Shown here: positions 18,028 through 27,606 of the stretch, one piece after another
Position numbering within the stretch: the stretch's first letter is position 1
How the letters are laid out: the number at the start of each line of letters is the position of its first letter
From: Catalinimonas alkaloidigena
GTDB lineage: Bacteria; Bacteroidota; Bacteroidia; Cytophagales; Cyclobacteriaceae
Direction of reading: 5' to 3'
Length of the DNA: 64,000 nt
NCBI RefSeq assembly: GCF_029504655.1
Contig: NZ_JAQFIL010000001.1
Coordinates: forward strand, 2,423,001 to 2,487,000
Made by a program: the position numbers and the translations under genes
Notes under the pieces: generated by a model
Told to the model about the DNA's origin: nothing
The model's input: the letters and a program-made list of their open reading frames with translations, nothing else
Databases searched by the model: none

Positions 18028-18882
18028 ATGATACAAAGGTTTACTCAGTGGTACGGTACACGATGGCTTACACTTTGGATGAACTACAAGGCAGAAGTTA
18101 GAAAAAAGGGAATAGCATATTATTTAAAGCTGAACAAAAAAAGAGCTAACATCGTAACCTCAGGATTAGCATATAGTAAGCTAAGGGTAAAAGGAGGAAA
18201 TAAGTTATTAAGCTATTTAAGGTCCAAAATTGATGTTGTGAGTCAACATGAAAATGATTATATGCTAATCAAAAATGCAGATCAGGAAATACTACAGATG
18301 GAGGGGATGTTAGGTAAATTGCAAGCAATAAACGAGGTAATTAGTACTGAACAGCCACTATCTGAATTTAAAATTGATTGCGTTATTAATTCCATTCTCA
18401 ATGACTTGCAGGAGCAGATTATTTCCAGAAATGTTTTTGTGAGAATCTATGCTGAAAACGGTATCAAGCTAGTCTCCAAGCCCAAACTGATTCGCCTGAT
18501 CTTGGAAAATTTGATTGAAAATGCCATTAAGTATAGCAATATGAGCAATTGCCAGTCTTATGTAGAGATTAGCATCCATAAGGATAACAACAATTTCAGA
18601 TTTATTATTGAGGATAATGGAATCGGTATAAGAAAGCAATCATTTGACAAAATTTTTAATCTATTTTATAAAGATGTTACGAAGGCTGAGGGAGCAGGCT
18701 TAGGCTTATATATTGTTAGGGAGGCTTTACAAAAACTTAATGGTAGCATTGGCCTTGATAGTGAGGAGGGGTGCTTTACCAAAGTTGAAGTGCAAATACC
18801 AAATTCAGATATTCAAAAGAAGAAAGCACCACTATATAATAACACCCAATCCATATCTCATGAAAATATTCAGAGTGTATAA
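18028..18882 (+). CDS. Histidine kinase-like ATPase lacking a visible phospho-acceptor domain
   Basis: With the ATG at 18028 the protein has about 284 residues; a TTG 45 bp upstream is a less likely start. The C-terminal half is a HATPase_c domain with N box ENLIENAIKYSN, G1 box DNGIGI, F box FNLFYK and G2 box EGAGLGLYIV. The N-terminal 110 residues look helical and lysine-rich. They show no H-box (HELRTPL-like), no membrane helix and no sensor domain. It may be an orphan ATP-binding partner or a trimmed histidine kinase. Its stop overlaps the convergent AlbA_2 gene by 13 bp. No response regulator is adjacent. Confidence 0.72.
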   Translation: MIQRFTQWYGTRWLTLWMNYKAEVRKKGIAYYLKLNKKRANIVTSGLAYSKLRVKGGNKLLSYLRSKIDVVSQHENDYMLIKNADQEILQMEGMLGKLQAINEVISTEQPLSEFKIDCVINSILNDLQEQIISRNVFVRIYAENGIKLVSKPKLIRLILENLIENAIKYSNMSNCQSYVEISIHKDNNNFRFIIEDNGIGIRKQSFDKIFNLFYKDVTKAEGAGLGLYIVREALQKLNGSIGLDSEEGCFTKVEVQIPNSDIQKKKAPLYNNTQSISHENIQSV

Positions 18883-19511
18883 TAATTTTCTTTTTCGTGA
18901 TCATGCATTCTGATTGCTCCTTTTATTGTAAGTTCGGTAAGTAAACGGTGGGCCCTTCTCTTTGAGATATTGACGATTTGCATGAACTGTTTTTCAGTAA
19001 TTTTTTCATGTTTTTGAAGAAAATCCAGGAGTTTTTTTTCATTAAAGCCTGCCCCTTTTAATATATGAATAGCAGAAGGTGAAGCAGGAAGACTACCCTT
19101 TTGCATGAGTGTAATCATTTGTTTACTGGCCGGAATACTTTTATCTCTTTGTCTGATGTATACCAGATGTTGATGGTTTTCATCCCTTACCTGATGAGGC
19201 TTCTGTTTACTTTCTTTGATACTGACTATCAATACAGTTTTCTCTTCTTCTTCGTCTTCAAACTCTTCGTATGAGAGTCTGATAGGAGGTGAGCAATAGA
19301 AGTCAGCAGCAGTATCCAACACATATTTTTCTTCTTCAGGATCAATACCCATAATAGTCTTGTCATCTCTTACCCCAACCAGTATTTTTCCACCTTTAGT
19401 ATTCGCAAACGAACTTATTGTTTTCGCAATTTTATAAGGATCAGAAATGGTTTGTTTGAAATCTACTTTTTCGTTCTCTCCTTTGTAAATCAGTCTTTCG
19501 AGTTTATTCAT
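18870..19511 (-). CDS. AlbA_2 (Schlafen-type) domain protein with C-terminal winged helix
   Basis: The 213-residue protein begins with an AlbA_2 domain: EKVDFKQTISDPYKIAKTISSFANTKGG, then KILVGVRDDKTIMGIDPEEE. This is the family once called divergent AAA or ATP-binding AlbA_2, related to Schlafen nucleic-acid proteins. The C-terminal 70 residues form a probable winged helix-turn-helix (HEKITEKQFMQIVNISKRRA, then HRLLTELTIKGAI). It may be a DNA- or RNA-binding regulator; its targets are unknown. It overlaps the 3' end of the histidine kinase-like gene tail to tail and lies just downstream of the giant surface-protein gene on the same strand. Confidence 0.78.
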   Translation of the reverse strand: MNKLERLIYKGENEKVDFKQTISDPYKIAKTISSFANTKGGKILVGVRDDKTIMGIDPEEEKYVLDTAADFYCSPPIRLSYEEFEDEEEEKTVLIVSIKESKQKPHQVRDENHQHLVYIRQRDKSIPASKQMITLMQKGSLPASPSAIHILKGAGFNEKKLLDFLQKHEKITEKQFMQIVNISKRRAHRLLTELTIKGAIRMHDHEKENYYTL

Positions 19512-19547
19512 GCTTTTATAGCTACTTTTCTCAGCTTAAGGATGCTT

Positions 19548-22500
19548 TCAATATTTTGTTCCTACAACTACTTTAGATTTTAGAATCTGAACTACTCCCT
19601 CTGTGTTAAAAACCTCCATCCAGACAATATAGTATCCCGTTTTTACTCTTTTTTTGTTGTCATCTGTACCATCCCAGGTGACAAAACCACTCTCACCCAG
19701 AGAATAGTTTGAAACTAATTGTCTGACCAGTTTACCACTGGTGTCGAAAATTTTAAGGTTTCCAATACTCCCTGCTTTTTCAATATTAAAATTGATGGTA
19801 GTATAATCACTATGACCGGATTGATCAGGGTAGAATATTGGTGGTATGATGGATAAACTTTTTTGGGAGAAAGTGTTATGAAATCGTTGAGAATTTTGAA
19901 ACCCAGGGGTTGCATATCCAACTGTGGAAGCAGCAGATTGCCAATATTCAGGATTGTTTTCGTTATCATTCCAGCTGATTCTCTCTAAGGAAACACCCTT
20001 ACTTTCCTGAATCAGGGGATGGTGCATATCTGGAGAAAACTGTATTTTTTGCATGATGCTATCATGTTCATCTAGCAGCAAAAGTGTTCCTCCATCCACC
20101 AGTAAAGGTGGAAAGGTATGACTTTTCCATAGGTGCTCATTCTTTGAGTGGGGATAGTCCCCCTTTAATATTTTTGTGTCTTCCGTGATGGCAAGATAAT
20201 TTCCAGGAGCAATGACCAGGCTTTCATCGCTAATCAGGCTCTTATTCACAACCTGATCATCCTTTGAAGTAGCTAATGACCAATTTTTGAGATTCAGGTG
20301 TTTTTCTGATTTATTGAATAGTTCTACAAAATCAACACCTCCACTTCGGGGATGAAACAATATCTCACTGATTAAAATATCATTTCTTTGATGCACATCC
20401 GCTAAGATAACCTTTGCAGTTTCTTTCTGTTGCACATTGCCTGAGCAATCTGATACAAATTTGATGGACAATGTATATTCGGTCCCTGCTTCAAGTGCAT
20501 TGTCTAGTGTTAGTTTGATCTGATGTAGATTTGGTAAAATAGCAATATGATTGACTCTAATGTTTTCTATCTGAAAATTACTTGGATGATACTCGGCCAT
20601 GCTAAGTATTTCGTTGTAGGTAAGTATGACAGTCACACTATCGTCAGCTACAGCTTTTAAAAGATGGGGGGCTTGAAGGTCAGGATTACTTTGTTGAACA
20701 GAATTTTTACTGCCGGGAGTACCTCCCTTAGGATCTACTGAGGCTGTCCAATTAGACTCTTGCTGACAAGGGAAATCAGTGTCTATCATTTCTAAAGACC
20801 ATCCTCCCTGATTTTTGTAAGTATCATTATACCAATCTTTATGGTAAGCCATTTCGTGAATCACATCGCCTTCCGTGCTCAACAATCTAAGAGTGTCAGT
20901 ATTATCATTTAGATTGGGAAACCCAATAACGCCCAAGCAATTGCCAAAATCAGACATTGCGCTTACCTTATTGTTATTGCATAAAATCAAATACTCTCCG
21001 GGTGCTATCCATTTATCACCTAATCCTGACTTTTTCTGTGGATCAGCCAATTGTACATCCTTAAGTTGTAATGGGGAGTCACTTGCATTATAAATTTCAA
21101 CATACTCAGCGTCTGGCAAACTGCTGGTTGAAGATGGTGCTGCCATAACTTCAGTGATAAGTAGCTGCTGAAATTTAGGAGAATTAATTTTTCCAAAAAG
21201 ATGCTCTGATTGGGGAATTATGTTATGGTCAATGTCCCTTAAGTGCTTGAGAGTAATTGTTTGTAAACTAGTTGGATCAATAGTACTATCAAATAGCAGT
21301 TGAACAGATTGTATTTCAGAAAGGTATACTGCTGCCAGTGGTTGTACAAGTGAGTTAAGGGAGTAGTTTTTACTATTTTCAGCATTACTGCTTTCCAATG
21401 GTATATCAAAAGAAATGGTAACTGTTGATGCACCGTTCAGTGATACACTTTCCACATGATCCTGAAATGAAAAGGAGATTTTTTGTTGCTTCCCTTCATG
21501 CTTGAAGTTGAGTGAATAATCAGTAAACTCATAAAAAGCTTCTGCAAATTCTAGTTCAAGCTCACAATTAGATATTTTCTTTACAGCCTCCGGTACGTAC
21601 CCATTATTTACAGTAAAATTGCCTGATTTAAGATTAAGCGCTGAGATATCTGACGTGAAACTAAGCAATATATGCTGGTTTGATAATAGCACAAGATGAC
21701 CGACTTCTGGTGGATTATGTTTAATAGAATGTTCGACTTCAGTTTCCATTTGATTGGTCTGAATGTCACTAAAGTTTTTAATACGGATATTAATGTCTTC
21801 AACAATTAAAGGGACATCAAACGTAAATAAAACCTTTTTGGGGCTTAGCTGGTAAAACTTAACTTCTTTTGCCTCATCAGCAGGCTTAAGCATTTCTAAG
21901 AAATATTCAGGGGGATAATCTTCAATCAGCAAAGGTTCGTGAAAAACCAGCATGAGCTGTTTTGGCGAATATACATAAGCACTGTCCAACTTTGGTGGAA
22001 GCTGATCCAAAAGAAAATCAAAACTTTTTTTTGGGTCGGAGGAATTGGATTGCAGATCTAAGAGTCCATCAAATGCGATTTGATGATTCTTTTCCTGCTC
22101 CAAAGCATTTACTAGCGTAAGGTGAAGCTGGTCTTCGTACCAAAAAACATTGGAGTAATTTGCGGTGTCACCATTGATCAAAACAATTAGGTTTTTGAGT
22201 GAAACTGTATCAATCATCTCATCAAAATGTACAGCTATCTGATGTGCATCAGTTATTCGTACTTGAGTAAGAGCGGGGCCTTTTGTGTCGTAAAAAAAAT
22301 GCTCATTAGGTGTGGATAACAACTTATCACTCGAGCTATAAAGGTTATTGATACTCAGTGTATGTGCTTTATTTGGAGAAAGAGAATTTTTCAAAATGAG
22401 ATGAAATAATCCCGGGTTATCTTTATTTCTGACGACCTTAGAGGGGTTACCTATCTCTCTGTCAATAAAATAGTTAAGAGTTTCAGTAGCTGAACTTTCA

Positions 22501-24575
22501 GTGGGTACATTTTCAAATAATACATCAATCTGATATGCATTGATGATACTCAGCTTCAATATCTCTGATACATAAACAAATGGTGCTACTTCAGGTGACG
22601 CTGAAAGAATTTGATTCTGGTAAATGTCTTCAATCAATACAATACTTAGTATTAAAGTATCATGTAAATCAAAATTTGAAGAAAAGCTTAAGTGCACGCT
22701 TAAACTATCTTCACTCAAAACTGCTTTCTTTGGATGTTCATCAAGGGAGAGAATCCTAAAATTACTATCCTTCTCAGCATTTTCCTTCAGCAGCTTTTCT
22801 GAGAATTGTACCAGAATTTCGGTGGTATCAATTACTATAATTCTTTCAACTTCAGGGACATGAAGGTCAAGATAAAAACTCTTTTCAATCTTACTGTTAT
22901 TTCCATTACAGTCATATGCATCAGGTATATAGATTGTATGAAATTGATCTGATCCCAGTTCATTTTCAAAGACAAGTAAGAGTTGAGTAGAATCTTCAGA
23001 AACATAGTCGATATGCAGAGGAAATATATTGTTATCTACATTGATCCTTGAAGTATAAGGCTCATTCAGGTAAACTTTTTCGTCAAAAGAGAGTAGCAAG
23101 CTATCCTCATTTATTGCTTTAACATGAATAAGTACGGGGCCAATAATGTCTGTTTTATCTGAGAATATACTATTCTTTTCTCCAGGAGTAGCTCCGTTCA
23201 CATACTGGGAAACGGCCACATTTGCTTGTCCTCCACATGGAGAAGTGATATAAATTCTTTCTAAAGAAGTCCCCTCTTCTAATACCGTGGAAGTATAGCT
23301 AATACTATCTATTATGTCCATTGCATCATCCTGCAGTAGAATGCTCCCTCCGGAATTGGATAATGTAGGCCAACTACTTAGGCTGATCACATTGCCATAC
23401 TGTTCATAAGCATCACGATATTCTGGCTTACACAAAATCACGTACTCATTTGCATGTAAAATAAAGTTGGGTAGTATTTTATCATTGAGATTCCAACCAA
23501 GTAAGTCATAAGGATGAGGACCCGGATTATAGATTTCGATAAACTCAGCATCACTCTCGTCAGGAAATTCCCCTAAGCTTGGCGTAGGATCAGGAAAGAT
23601 TTCATTAATCACTAAGCTCTCCCAACTTGCTTTTACTTTTTCAAAGTAAAATATTTCTATTAAGGTATCTGCAATTGCATTTTGATGCACATCTTCAATA
23701 TTTTTGATGTTTAGCTGCTGCTTAACAGCATTCGGAAAATCGGATATAAATGTCAGCTTTACCGTATCATTCTCATATGCAATGGCTTCTACTTCATTTC
23801 CATTTAGCTGGTAATTGCTTTTTGCTAATGCTGTAGCAGGCTCCAGGGGTTCAGAGAAAATCAATTTAACCTCACTGGCAGAACTTGTAAGCTGATTTTT
23901 TAAAACTGGTGCTTCCTGGTCGGGAATCGGTCCCCCGTCAACGATTACATCATCAAAATAAAAAGCATTGGAGCGTGTGGAGGTATACTTACAATAAAAG
24001 CCAAAAAACGATGATTGCGTATGCGTGTCATCAAAAGCACTTCCTTCTTCAACGAAGGTAGAAGAGCCGTCAGGTTTAACTTGTAACGACCAGTTACCCT
24101 CCAGGTCACGGGTAACTCTTACCTGAATCTTTACTGGTTTGGTATTAACTCTGTCATCCAGGCCATCAATGATTAGGGTTTCATTCAGTCCATCCTGACG
24201 GAAGAGACTTACTTCATCATTTGTTCCTCCAATTTTAACAAAATAGCCATTCAAGCTACCATCAAGTTCATGTTGATCAGAGACCAGGTATGTTTTCAGG
24301 TAATTTGTTGAAGAAGGGTTCTCGCTTATCTCAGTATGCCAAAGCCACTCACTCTCGCCTATCGCATTTGAGGATGTGCTGATGTAAGCAAAACTTGTTT
24401 CTGCCGGTGCATTGAGATGTAATTTTTGAGCACCATCAATCTCATACTTGTCAGTATTTCCTATCCAGGCTGGATTGGCTGTATGATCTCCATCACCGAA
24501 GTCATCACTAAATTGTGCTTTAAGTGTACTGTAGGTACACACACATATAATTAGACAGCTGTACAGACTTTTCAT
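19548..24575 (-). CDS. Giant secreted lamin-tail/Ig-like repeat surface protein with FlgD-like C-terminus
   Basis: The 1675-residue protein opens with a Sec signal peptide (MKSLYSCLIICVCTYSTLKA). A jelly-roll (LamG-like) region of about 200 residues follows. Three lamin-tail domains are visible: INEIFPDPTPSLGEF near residue 325, ITEVMAAPSSTSSLPDAEY near 1145 and ISEILFHPRSGGVDFVELF near 1395. Between them run many beta-sandwich (SbsA/Big_5-like) Ig repeats with recurring VxLxFSEPL- and YTLSI-type strands. The C-terminus has a FlgD-like Ig fold (LKIFDTSGKLVRQL, then WDGTDDNKKRVKTGYYIVWM). This resembles a type IX secretion sorting region. It is probably a cell-surface or matrix protein; lamin-tail domains are often linked to nucleases or adhesins, but no nuclease motif was seen. 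It diverges from a PorV/PorQ-like gene. Confidence 0.85.
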   Translation of the reverse strand: MKSLYSCLIICVCTYSTLKAQFSDDFGDGDHTANPAWIGNTDKYEIDGAQKLHLNAPAETSFAYISTSSNAIGESEWLWHTEISENPSSTNYLKTYLVSDQHELDGSLNGYFVKIGGTNDEVSLFRQDGLNETLIIDGLDDRVNTKPVKIQVRVTRDLEGNWSLQVKPDGSSTFVEEGSAFDDTHTQSSFFGFYCKYTSTRSNAFYFDDVIVDGGPIPDQEAPVLKNQLTSSASEVKLIFSEPLEPATALAKSNYQLNGNEVEAIAYENDTVKLTFISDFPNAVKQQLNIKNIEDVHQNAIADTLIEIFYFEKVKASWESLVINEIFPDPTPSLGEFPDESDAEFIEIYNPGPHPYDLLGWNLNDKILPNFILHANEYVILCKPEYRDAYEQYGNVISLSSWPTLSNSGGSILLQDDAMDIIDSISYTSTVLEEGTSLERIYITSPCGGQANVAVSQYVNGATPGEKNSIFSDKTDIIGPVLIHVKAINEDSLLLSFDEKVYLNEPYTSRINVDNNIFPLHIDYVSEDSTQLLLVFENELGSDQFHTIYIPDAYDCNGNNSKIEKSFYLDLHVPEVERIIVIDTTEILVQFSEKLLKENAEKDSNFRILSLDEHPKKAVLSEDSLSVHLSFSSNFDLHDTLILSIVLIEDIYQNQILSASPEVAPFVYVSEILKLSIINAYQIDVLFENVPTESSATETLNYFIDREIGNPSKVVRNKDNPGLFHLILKNSLSPNKAHTLSINNLYSSSDKLLSTPNEHFFYDTKGPALTQVRITDAHQIAVHFDEMIDTVSLKNLIVLINGDTANYSNVFWYEDQLHLTLVNALEQEKNHQIAFDGLLDLQSNSSDPKKSFDFLLDQLPPKLDSAYVYSPKQLMLVFHEPLLIEDYPPEYFLEMLKPADEAKEVKFYQLSPKKVLFTFDVPLIVEDINIRIKNFSDIQTNQMETEVEHSIKHNPPEVGHLVLLSNQHILLSFTSDISALNLKSGNFTVNNGYVPEAVKKISNCELELEFAEAFYEFTDYSLNFKHEGKQQKISFSFQDHVESVSLNGASTVTISFDIPLESSNAENSKNYSLNSLVQPLAAVYLSEIQSVQLLFDSTIDPTSLQTITLKHLRDIDHNIIPQSEHLFGKINSPKFQQLLITEVMAAPSSTSSLPDAEYVEIYNASDSPLQLKDVQLADPQKKSGLGDKWIAPGEYLILCNNNKVSAMSDFGNCLGVIGFPNLNDNTDTLRLLSTEGDVIHEMAYHKDWYNDTYKNQGGWSLEMIDTDFPCQQESNWTASVDPKGGTPGSKNSVQQSNPDLQAPHLLKAVADDSVTVILTYNEILSMAEYHPSNFQIENIRVNHIAILPNLHQIKLTLDNALEAGTEYTLSIKFVSDCSGNVQQKETAKVILADVHQRNDILISEILFHPRSGGVDFVELFNKSEKHLNLKNWSLATSKDDQVVNKSLISDESLVIAPGNYLAITEDTKILKGDYPHSKNEHLWKSHTFPPLLVDGGTLLLLDEHDSIMQKIQFSPDMHHPLIQESKGVSLERISWNDNENNPEYWQSAASTVGYATPGFQNSQRFHNTFSQKSLSIIPPIFYPDQSGHSDYTTINFNIEKAGSIGNLKIFDTSGKLVRQLVSNYSLGESGFVTWDGTDDNKKRVKTGYYIVWMEVFNTEGVVQILKSKVVVGTKY

Positions 24576-24668
24576 TTCGTTTTCATAATACGTTTGTCAG
24601 AATCATCTAACAATTTACAAGAAGCCTACTAAATAATAGAGTACATTCACTCAGTAAAACTTACTTAG

Positions 24669-25514
24669 ATGAATATGCAGGGTTTAAAAAAAATTATAAT
24701 TACGCTATTATTATTTGGGCTTTTTAATGCTGGTAAGTTAAATGCTCAACATATTACTATGGGGGCTGAAGCTGCTGGTTTGGCTTATGCCACCGCTGCC
24801 TTAAAGGGGCGCAGCGGGATTTTTGCCAATCCTTCAAGTCTTTCTGCTGTAAGAAATAGAGAAGTATTTGCCGGCTATTACAACAAATATGGTTTTATAG
24901 AAGGCATTACTTCTGTAAGTGCAGCCTATCTGCACCCTTTAGCCAATTCTACTGCCGCAGTGAGTTTTACAAGGTTTGGCGATCAGCTTTTTAGTCAGCA
25001 TATCGTCAGCCTTAGTTATGGACATAAGATTGACCAATTTAGTATGGGAGCCAGATTAAGTGAGCATCAGTATCAAATGGAAGGTGCGGATACACGATTT
25101 GTAACCGTAGTGGATATTGGAGGTATCATGCAACTGCTACCCAGTCTTGGATTTGGTATGATGATTACTAATATCAATCAAGCTTTAGTCTCTCGTGAGA
25201 CTGAAGAAAAAGTGCCTACCATATTAAGTAGTGGGTTTTGTTATCGTCCGGATGAAAAGTTAAGCACTTTGATGGAATTAAGTTACGAACTTGATGAAAG
25301 GCCACTTTTCAAATTTGGTTTAGCATACAGTCCCTTAAAAAGCTTTATCATCAGAAGCGGAGTAAATACTGAAAGCATAGGTCAGTTTTTTCTTGGCTTA
25401 GGAATGAATCATAATGTAATTGATTTTGATTACGCGTTAGAGACCCATGCATACTTGGGAATATCTCAACAGCTAAATGTGGTATATCAACTCAGGGATC
25501 ATGGGAAGAAATAG
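24669..25514 (+). CDS. PorV/PorQ-like outer-membrane beta-barrel protein
   Basis: The 281-residue protein has a signal peptide (KKIIITLLLFGLFNAGKLNA) and the start AAGLAYATAALKGRSGIFANPSSLSAV. That start matches the FadL-like PorV/PorQ family, whose members assist type IX secretion or surface attachment. The rest is alternating amphipathic beta strands with many aromatic residues. It has a divergent partner encoding a giant surface protein 93 bp away. Its stop overlaps the next gene by 14 bp, so translational coupling is likely. Assignment to PorQ specifically is not certain. Confidence 0.7.
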   Translation: MNMQGLKKIIITLLLFGLFNAGKLNAQHITMGAEAAGLAYATAALKGRSGIFANPSSLSAVRNREVFAGYYNKYGFIEGITSVSAAYLHPLANSTAAVSFTRFGDQLFSQHIVSLSYGHKIDQFSMGARLSEHQYQMEGADTRFVTVVDIGGIMQLLPSLGFGMMITNINQALVSRETEEKVPTILSSGFCYRPDEKLSTLMELSYELDERPLFKFGLAYSPLKSFIIRSGVNTESIGQFFLGLGMNHNVIDFDYALETHAYLGISQQLNVVYQLRDHGKK

Positions 25515-27594
25515 AAGGTGGTGGTTAATTTTTCTGATTATTGGTAGAGGATTTACAGTTTATGCACAGGAATACTCAAGTCTAAACCTCGAAAAGGTAC
25601 TGGAAAATGTTTTGCAAAACCAATATGAAGAGGGCGTTGAGGGTGAGCAGTTGTATGAAAATCTGATCCAATTCTACCAGGAGCCACTGAACCTGAATAG
25701 TGCATCTGCCAGCGATCTGAGGAGGTTTTTCTTCTTGTCAGAAAGACAGATCAACAATATTATTAAGTACAGAGAGTACTATGGGCTATTACTGAGTAAA
25801 TATGAACTAGCAGTTATTCCGTCGCTTGATGAAGAGGTAATTAATGCTTTATTGCCTTTCATACACATCAAACCACCAGAAAATAGACGCTTGAGCCTGC
25901 TGAGCAGATTAAAAGGTGCAGACAACCGGTATTTTATCATTCGGCAGTCATCAGTGCTAGAGGCCAAAAAAGGGTTTATATCAACTGACTCAATTTTAGA
26001 TAATGATGGTAAAACATATTACGAAGGTAGCCCTGAGCAATTATATACCAGGCTGCGTATTTCAAAACCAGGCAGTATAAGCTTGGGGATTACTATGGAG
26101 AAAGATGCTGGTGAAACAATTGACTGGAATCCTGCTCAAACTAAGTATGGGGCAGACTTTGTTTCCGGACATTTTCAGATTGAAAGAGCAGGGCCTTTTG
26201 AACAGATTACAATAGGCGATTACAGCTTTCAGTCTGGTCAGCAGTTAGTATTTGGTGGTGGCTTAGGCTTGGGAAAAGGAGCAATGACAGTACGGTCAGT
26301 GGGTAGAAGTCAATATGGTGTAAAGCCATATACCTCTAGCACTGAAATGGGCTATTTTCGGGGCGGTACATTAAGCTGGAAATTACCTCTCAGAAAAAAA
26401 CATCTTCAACTCACGGCACTCTATTCCTCACATGCACAACATGCCAAAATACATTCAGACTTAAGCAATCAGACAAAGTACTTCAATAGCTTTGATCTTA
26501 GCGGCATGCATAGAAACAGAGATGAGTTGCTGGATAAAAATTCAGTACATGTTACTTCAACAGGGACAAATTTGCATTACGCCAATCGTTTTCAAAATCT
26601 ACAGGCTGGTATAAATCTATTGTTTACAACTTATTCTTTACCCTTAATACCTACTTCATCACTCTATAAAAAATATGATTTTGAAGGAAATAACCATGAA
26701 ATAGGAAGTGTATATTATTCTTATCAGTACCAACATTGGTATTCTTTTGCCGAATTTGCTCTTTCCGGCACAAATCAATATGCTTTTCTGGCGGGAGTGA
26801 GCGGAGCACTAAACTCTTACGTTGAAAGTGTTTGGTTATACCGGAATTATAGCAAAGGTTTTTACAGTCAATATGGAAATGCTTTTGGAGAAAATACCAG
26901 AAACGTAAATGAAGAGGGTTTGTACTGGGGGCTAAAAATAGAACCTTTGGCAAAACTTACCCTCGGCGCATACTATGATGTTTTCCGCTTCCCCTGGTTA
27001 AAATATAGAGTTGATGCTCCTTCAACCGGATATGAGTATTTACTGAGAGCAGATTATCAACTGAATCGTAATACTAAGTTTGTATTGCAGTTTAGAGAAG
27101 AAAATAAAGGAATAAATGTAAGTTCAGATACACTGCTTTTCAGAAGTGTGGGTGAAGGTGTTAGAAAAAACATGGTATTTTTATTAGATCACGATATCAA
27201 TGAAAGATTCGGACTTAAGACACGAATTCATTCCAGTAGCTTTAGTTTAGCTGATTCCTTAACGAATGGGTGGGTAGTAGCCCAGGATATAAGCTATAGT
27301 TTAGGACGCTGGAAAGCAGACTCCCGAATAGCGCTTATCAATACAGATGATTACAATAATCGGCAATATCTTTATGAAAATGATCTGCTTTACACGTTTT
27401 CAGTGCCCGCTTATGCTGGACACGGTATTAAGTACTATCTGTTATTACGTTACAAAATTAACCGCCATATCAGTAGCTGGGCACGATTAGATAGAATCAT
27501 GTATGATGATCGTGAAGTGATCGGGAGAGGAAAAGAAGAGATTCAAGCCAGACATCGTACACAACTAAGGACACAGATCATGATAAATTTCTGA
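25501..27594 (+). CDS. Helix-hairpin-helix domain outer-membrane beta-barrel protein
   Basis: The ATG at 25501 (MGRNRRWWLIFLIIGRGFTV, a signal peptide) overlaps the stop of the preceding gene and is preferred over an upstream in-frame start. The 697-residue protein has ComEA-type helix-hairpin-helix repeats near residues 60-125 (LNSASASDLRRFFFLSERQI, then YGLLLSKYELAVIPSLDEE). About 550 residues of beta-barrel-like strands rich in Tyr and Gly follow. Such HHH-barrel proteins are common in Bacteroidota with no assigned role; the HHH region suggests DNA or partner binding in the periplasm. Coupling with the PorV/PorQ-like gene suggests the two act together. Confidence 0.75.
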   Translation: MGRNRRWWLIFLIIGRGFTVYAQEYSSLNLEKVLENVLQNQYEEGVEGEQLYENLIQFYQEPLNLNSASASDLRRFFFLSERQINNIIKYREYYGLLLSKYELAVIPSLDEEVINALLPFIHIKPPENRRLSLLSRLKGADNRYFIIRQSSVLEAKKGFISTDSILDNDGKTYYEGSPEQLYTRLRISKPGSISLGITMEKDAGETIDWNPAQTKYGADFVSGHFQIERAGPFEQITIGDYSFQSGQQLVFGGGLGLGKGAMTVRSVGRSQYGVKPYTSSTEMGYFRGGTLSWKLPLRKKHLQLTALYSSHAQHAKIHSDLSNQTKYFNSFDLSGMHRNRDELLDKNSVHVTSTGTNLHYANRFQNLQAGINLLFTTYSLPLIPTSSLYKKYDFEGNNHEIGSVYYSYQYQHWYSFAEFALSGTNQYAFLAGVSGALNSYVESVWLYRNYSKGFYSQYGNAFGENTRNVNEEGLYWGLKIEPLAKLTLGAYYDVFRFPWLKYRVDAPSTGYEYLLRADYQLNRNTKFVLQFREENKGINVSSDTLLFRSVGEGVRKNMVFLLDHDINERFGLKTRIHSSSFSLADSLTNGWVVAQDISYSLGRWKADSRIALINTDDYNNRQYLYENDLLYTFSVPAYAGHGIKYYLLLRYKINRHISSWARLDRIMYDDREVIGRGKEEIQARHRTQLRTQIMINF

Positions 27595-27606
27595 TGAAAA
27601 AATGGT

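Noticed and set aside
24589..24596. Bacteroidota -7 promoter element (TACGTTTG) before the PorV/PorQ-like gene
   Set aside because: The TAnnTTTG motif is present, but no TTG at the expected upstream distance was found, so a promoter call is not supported.
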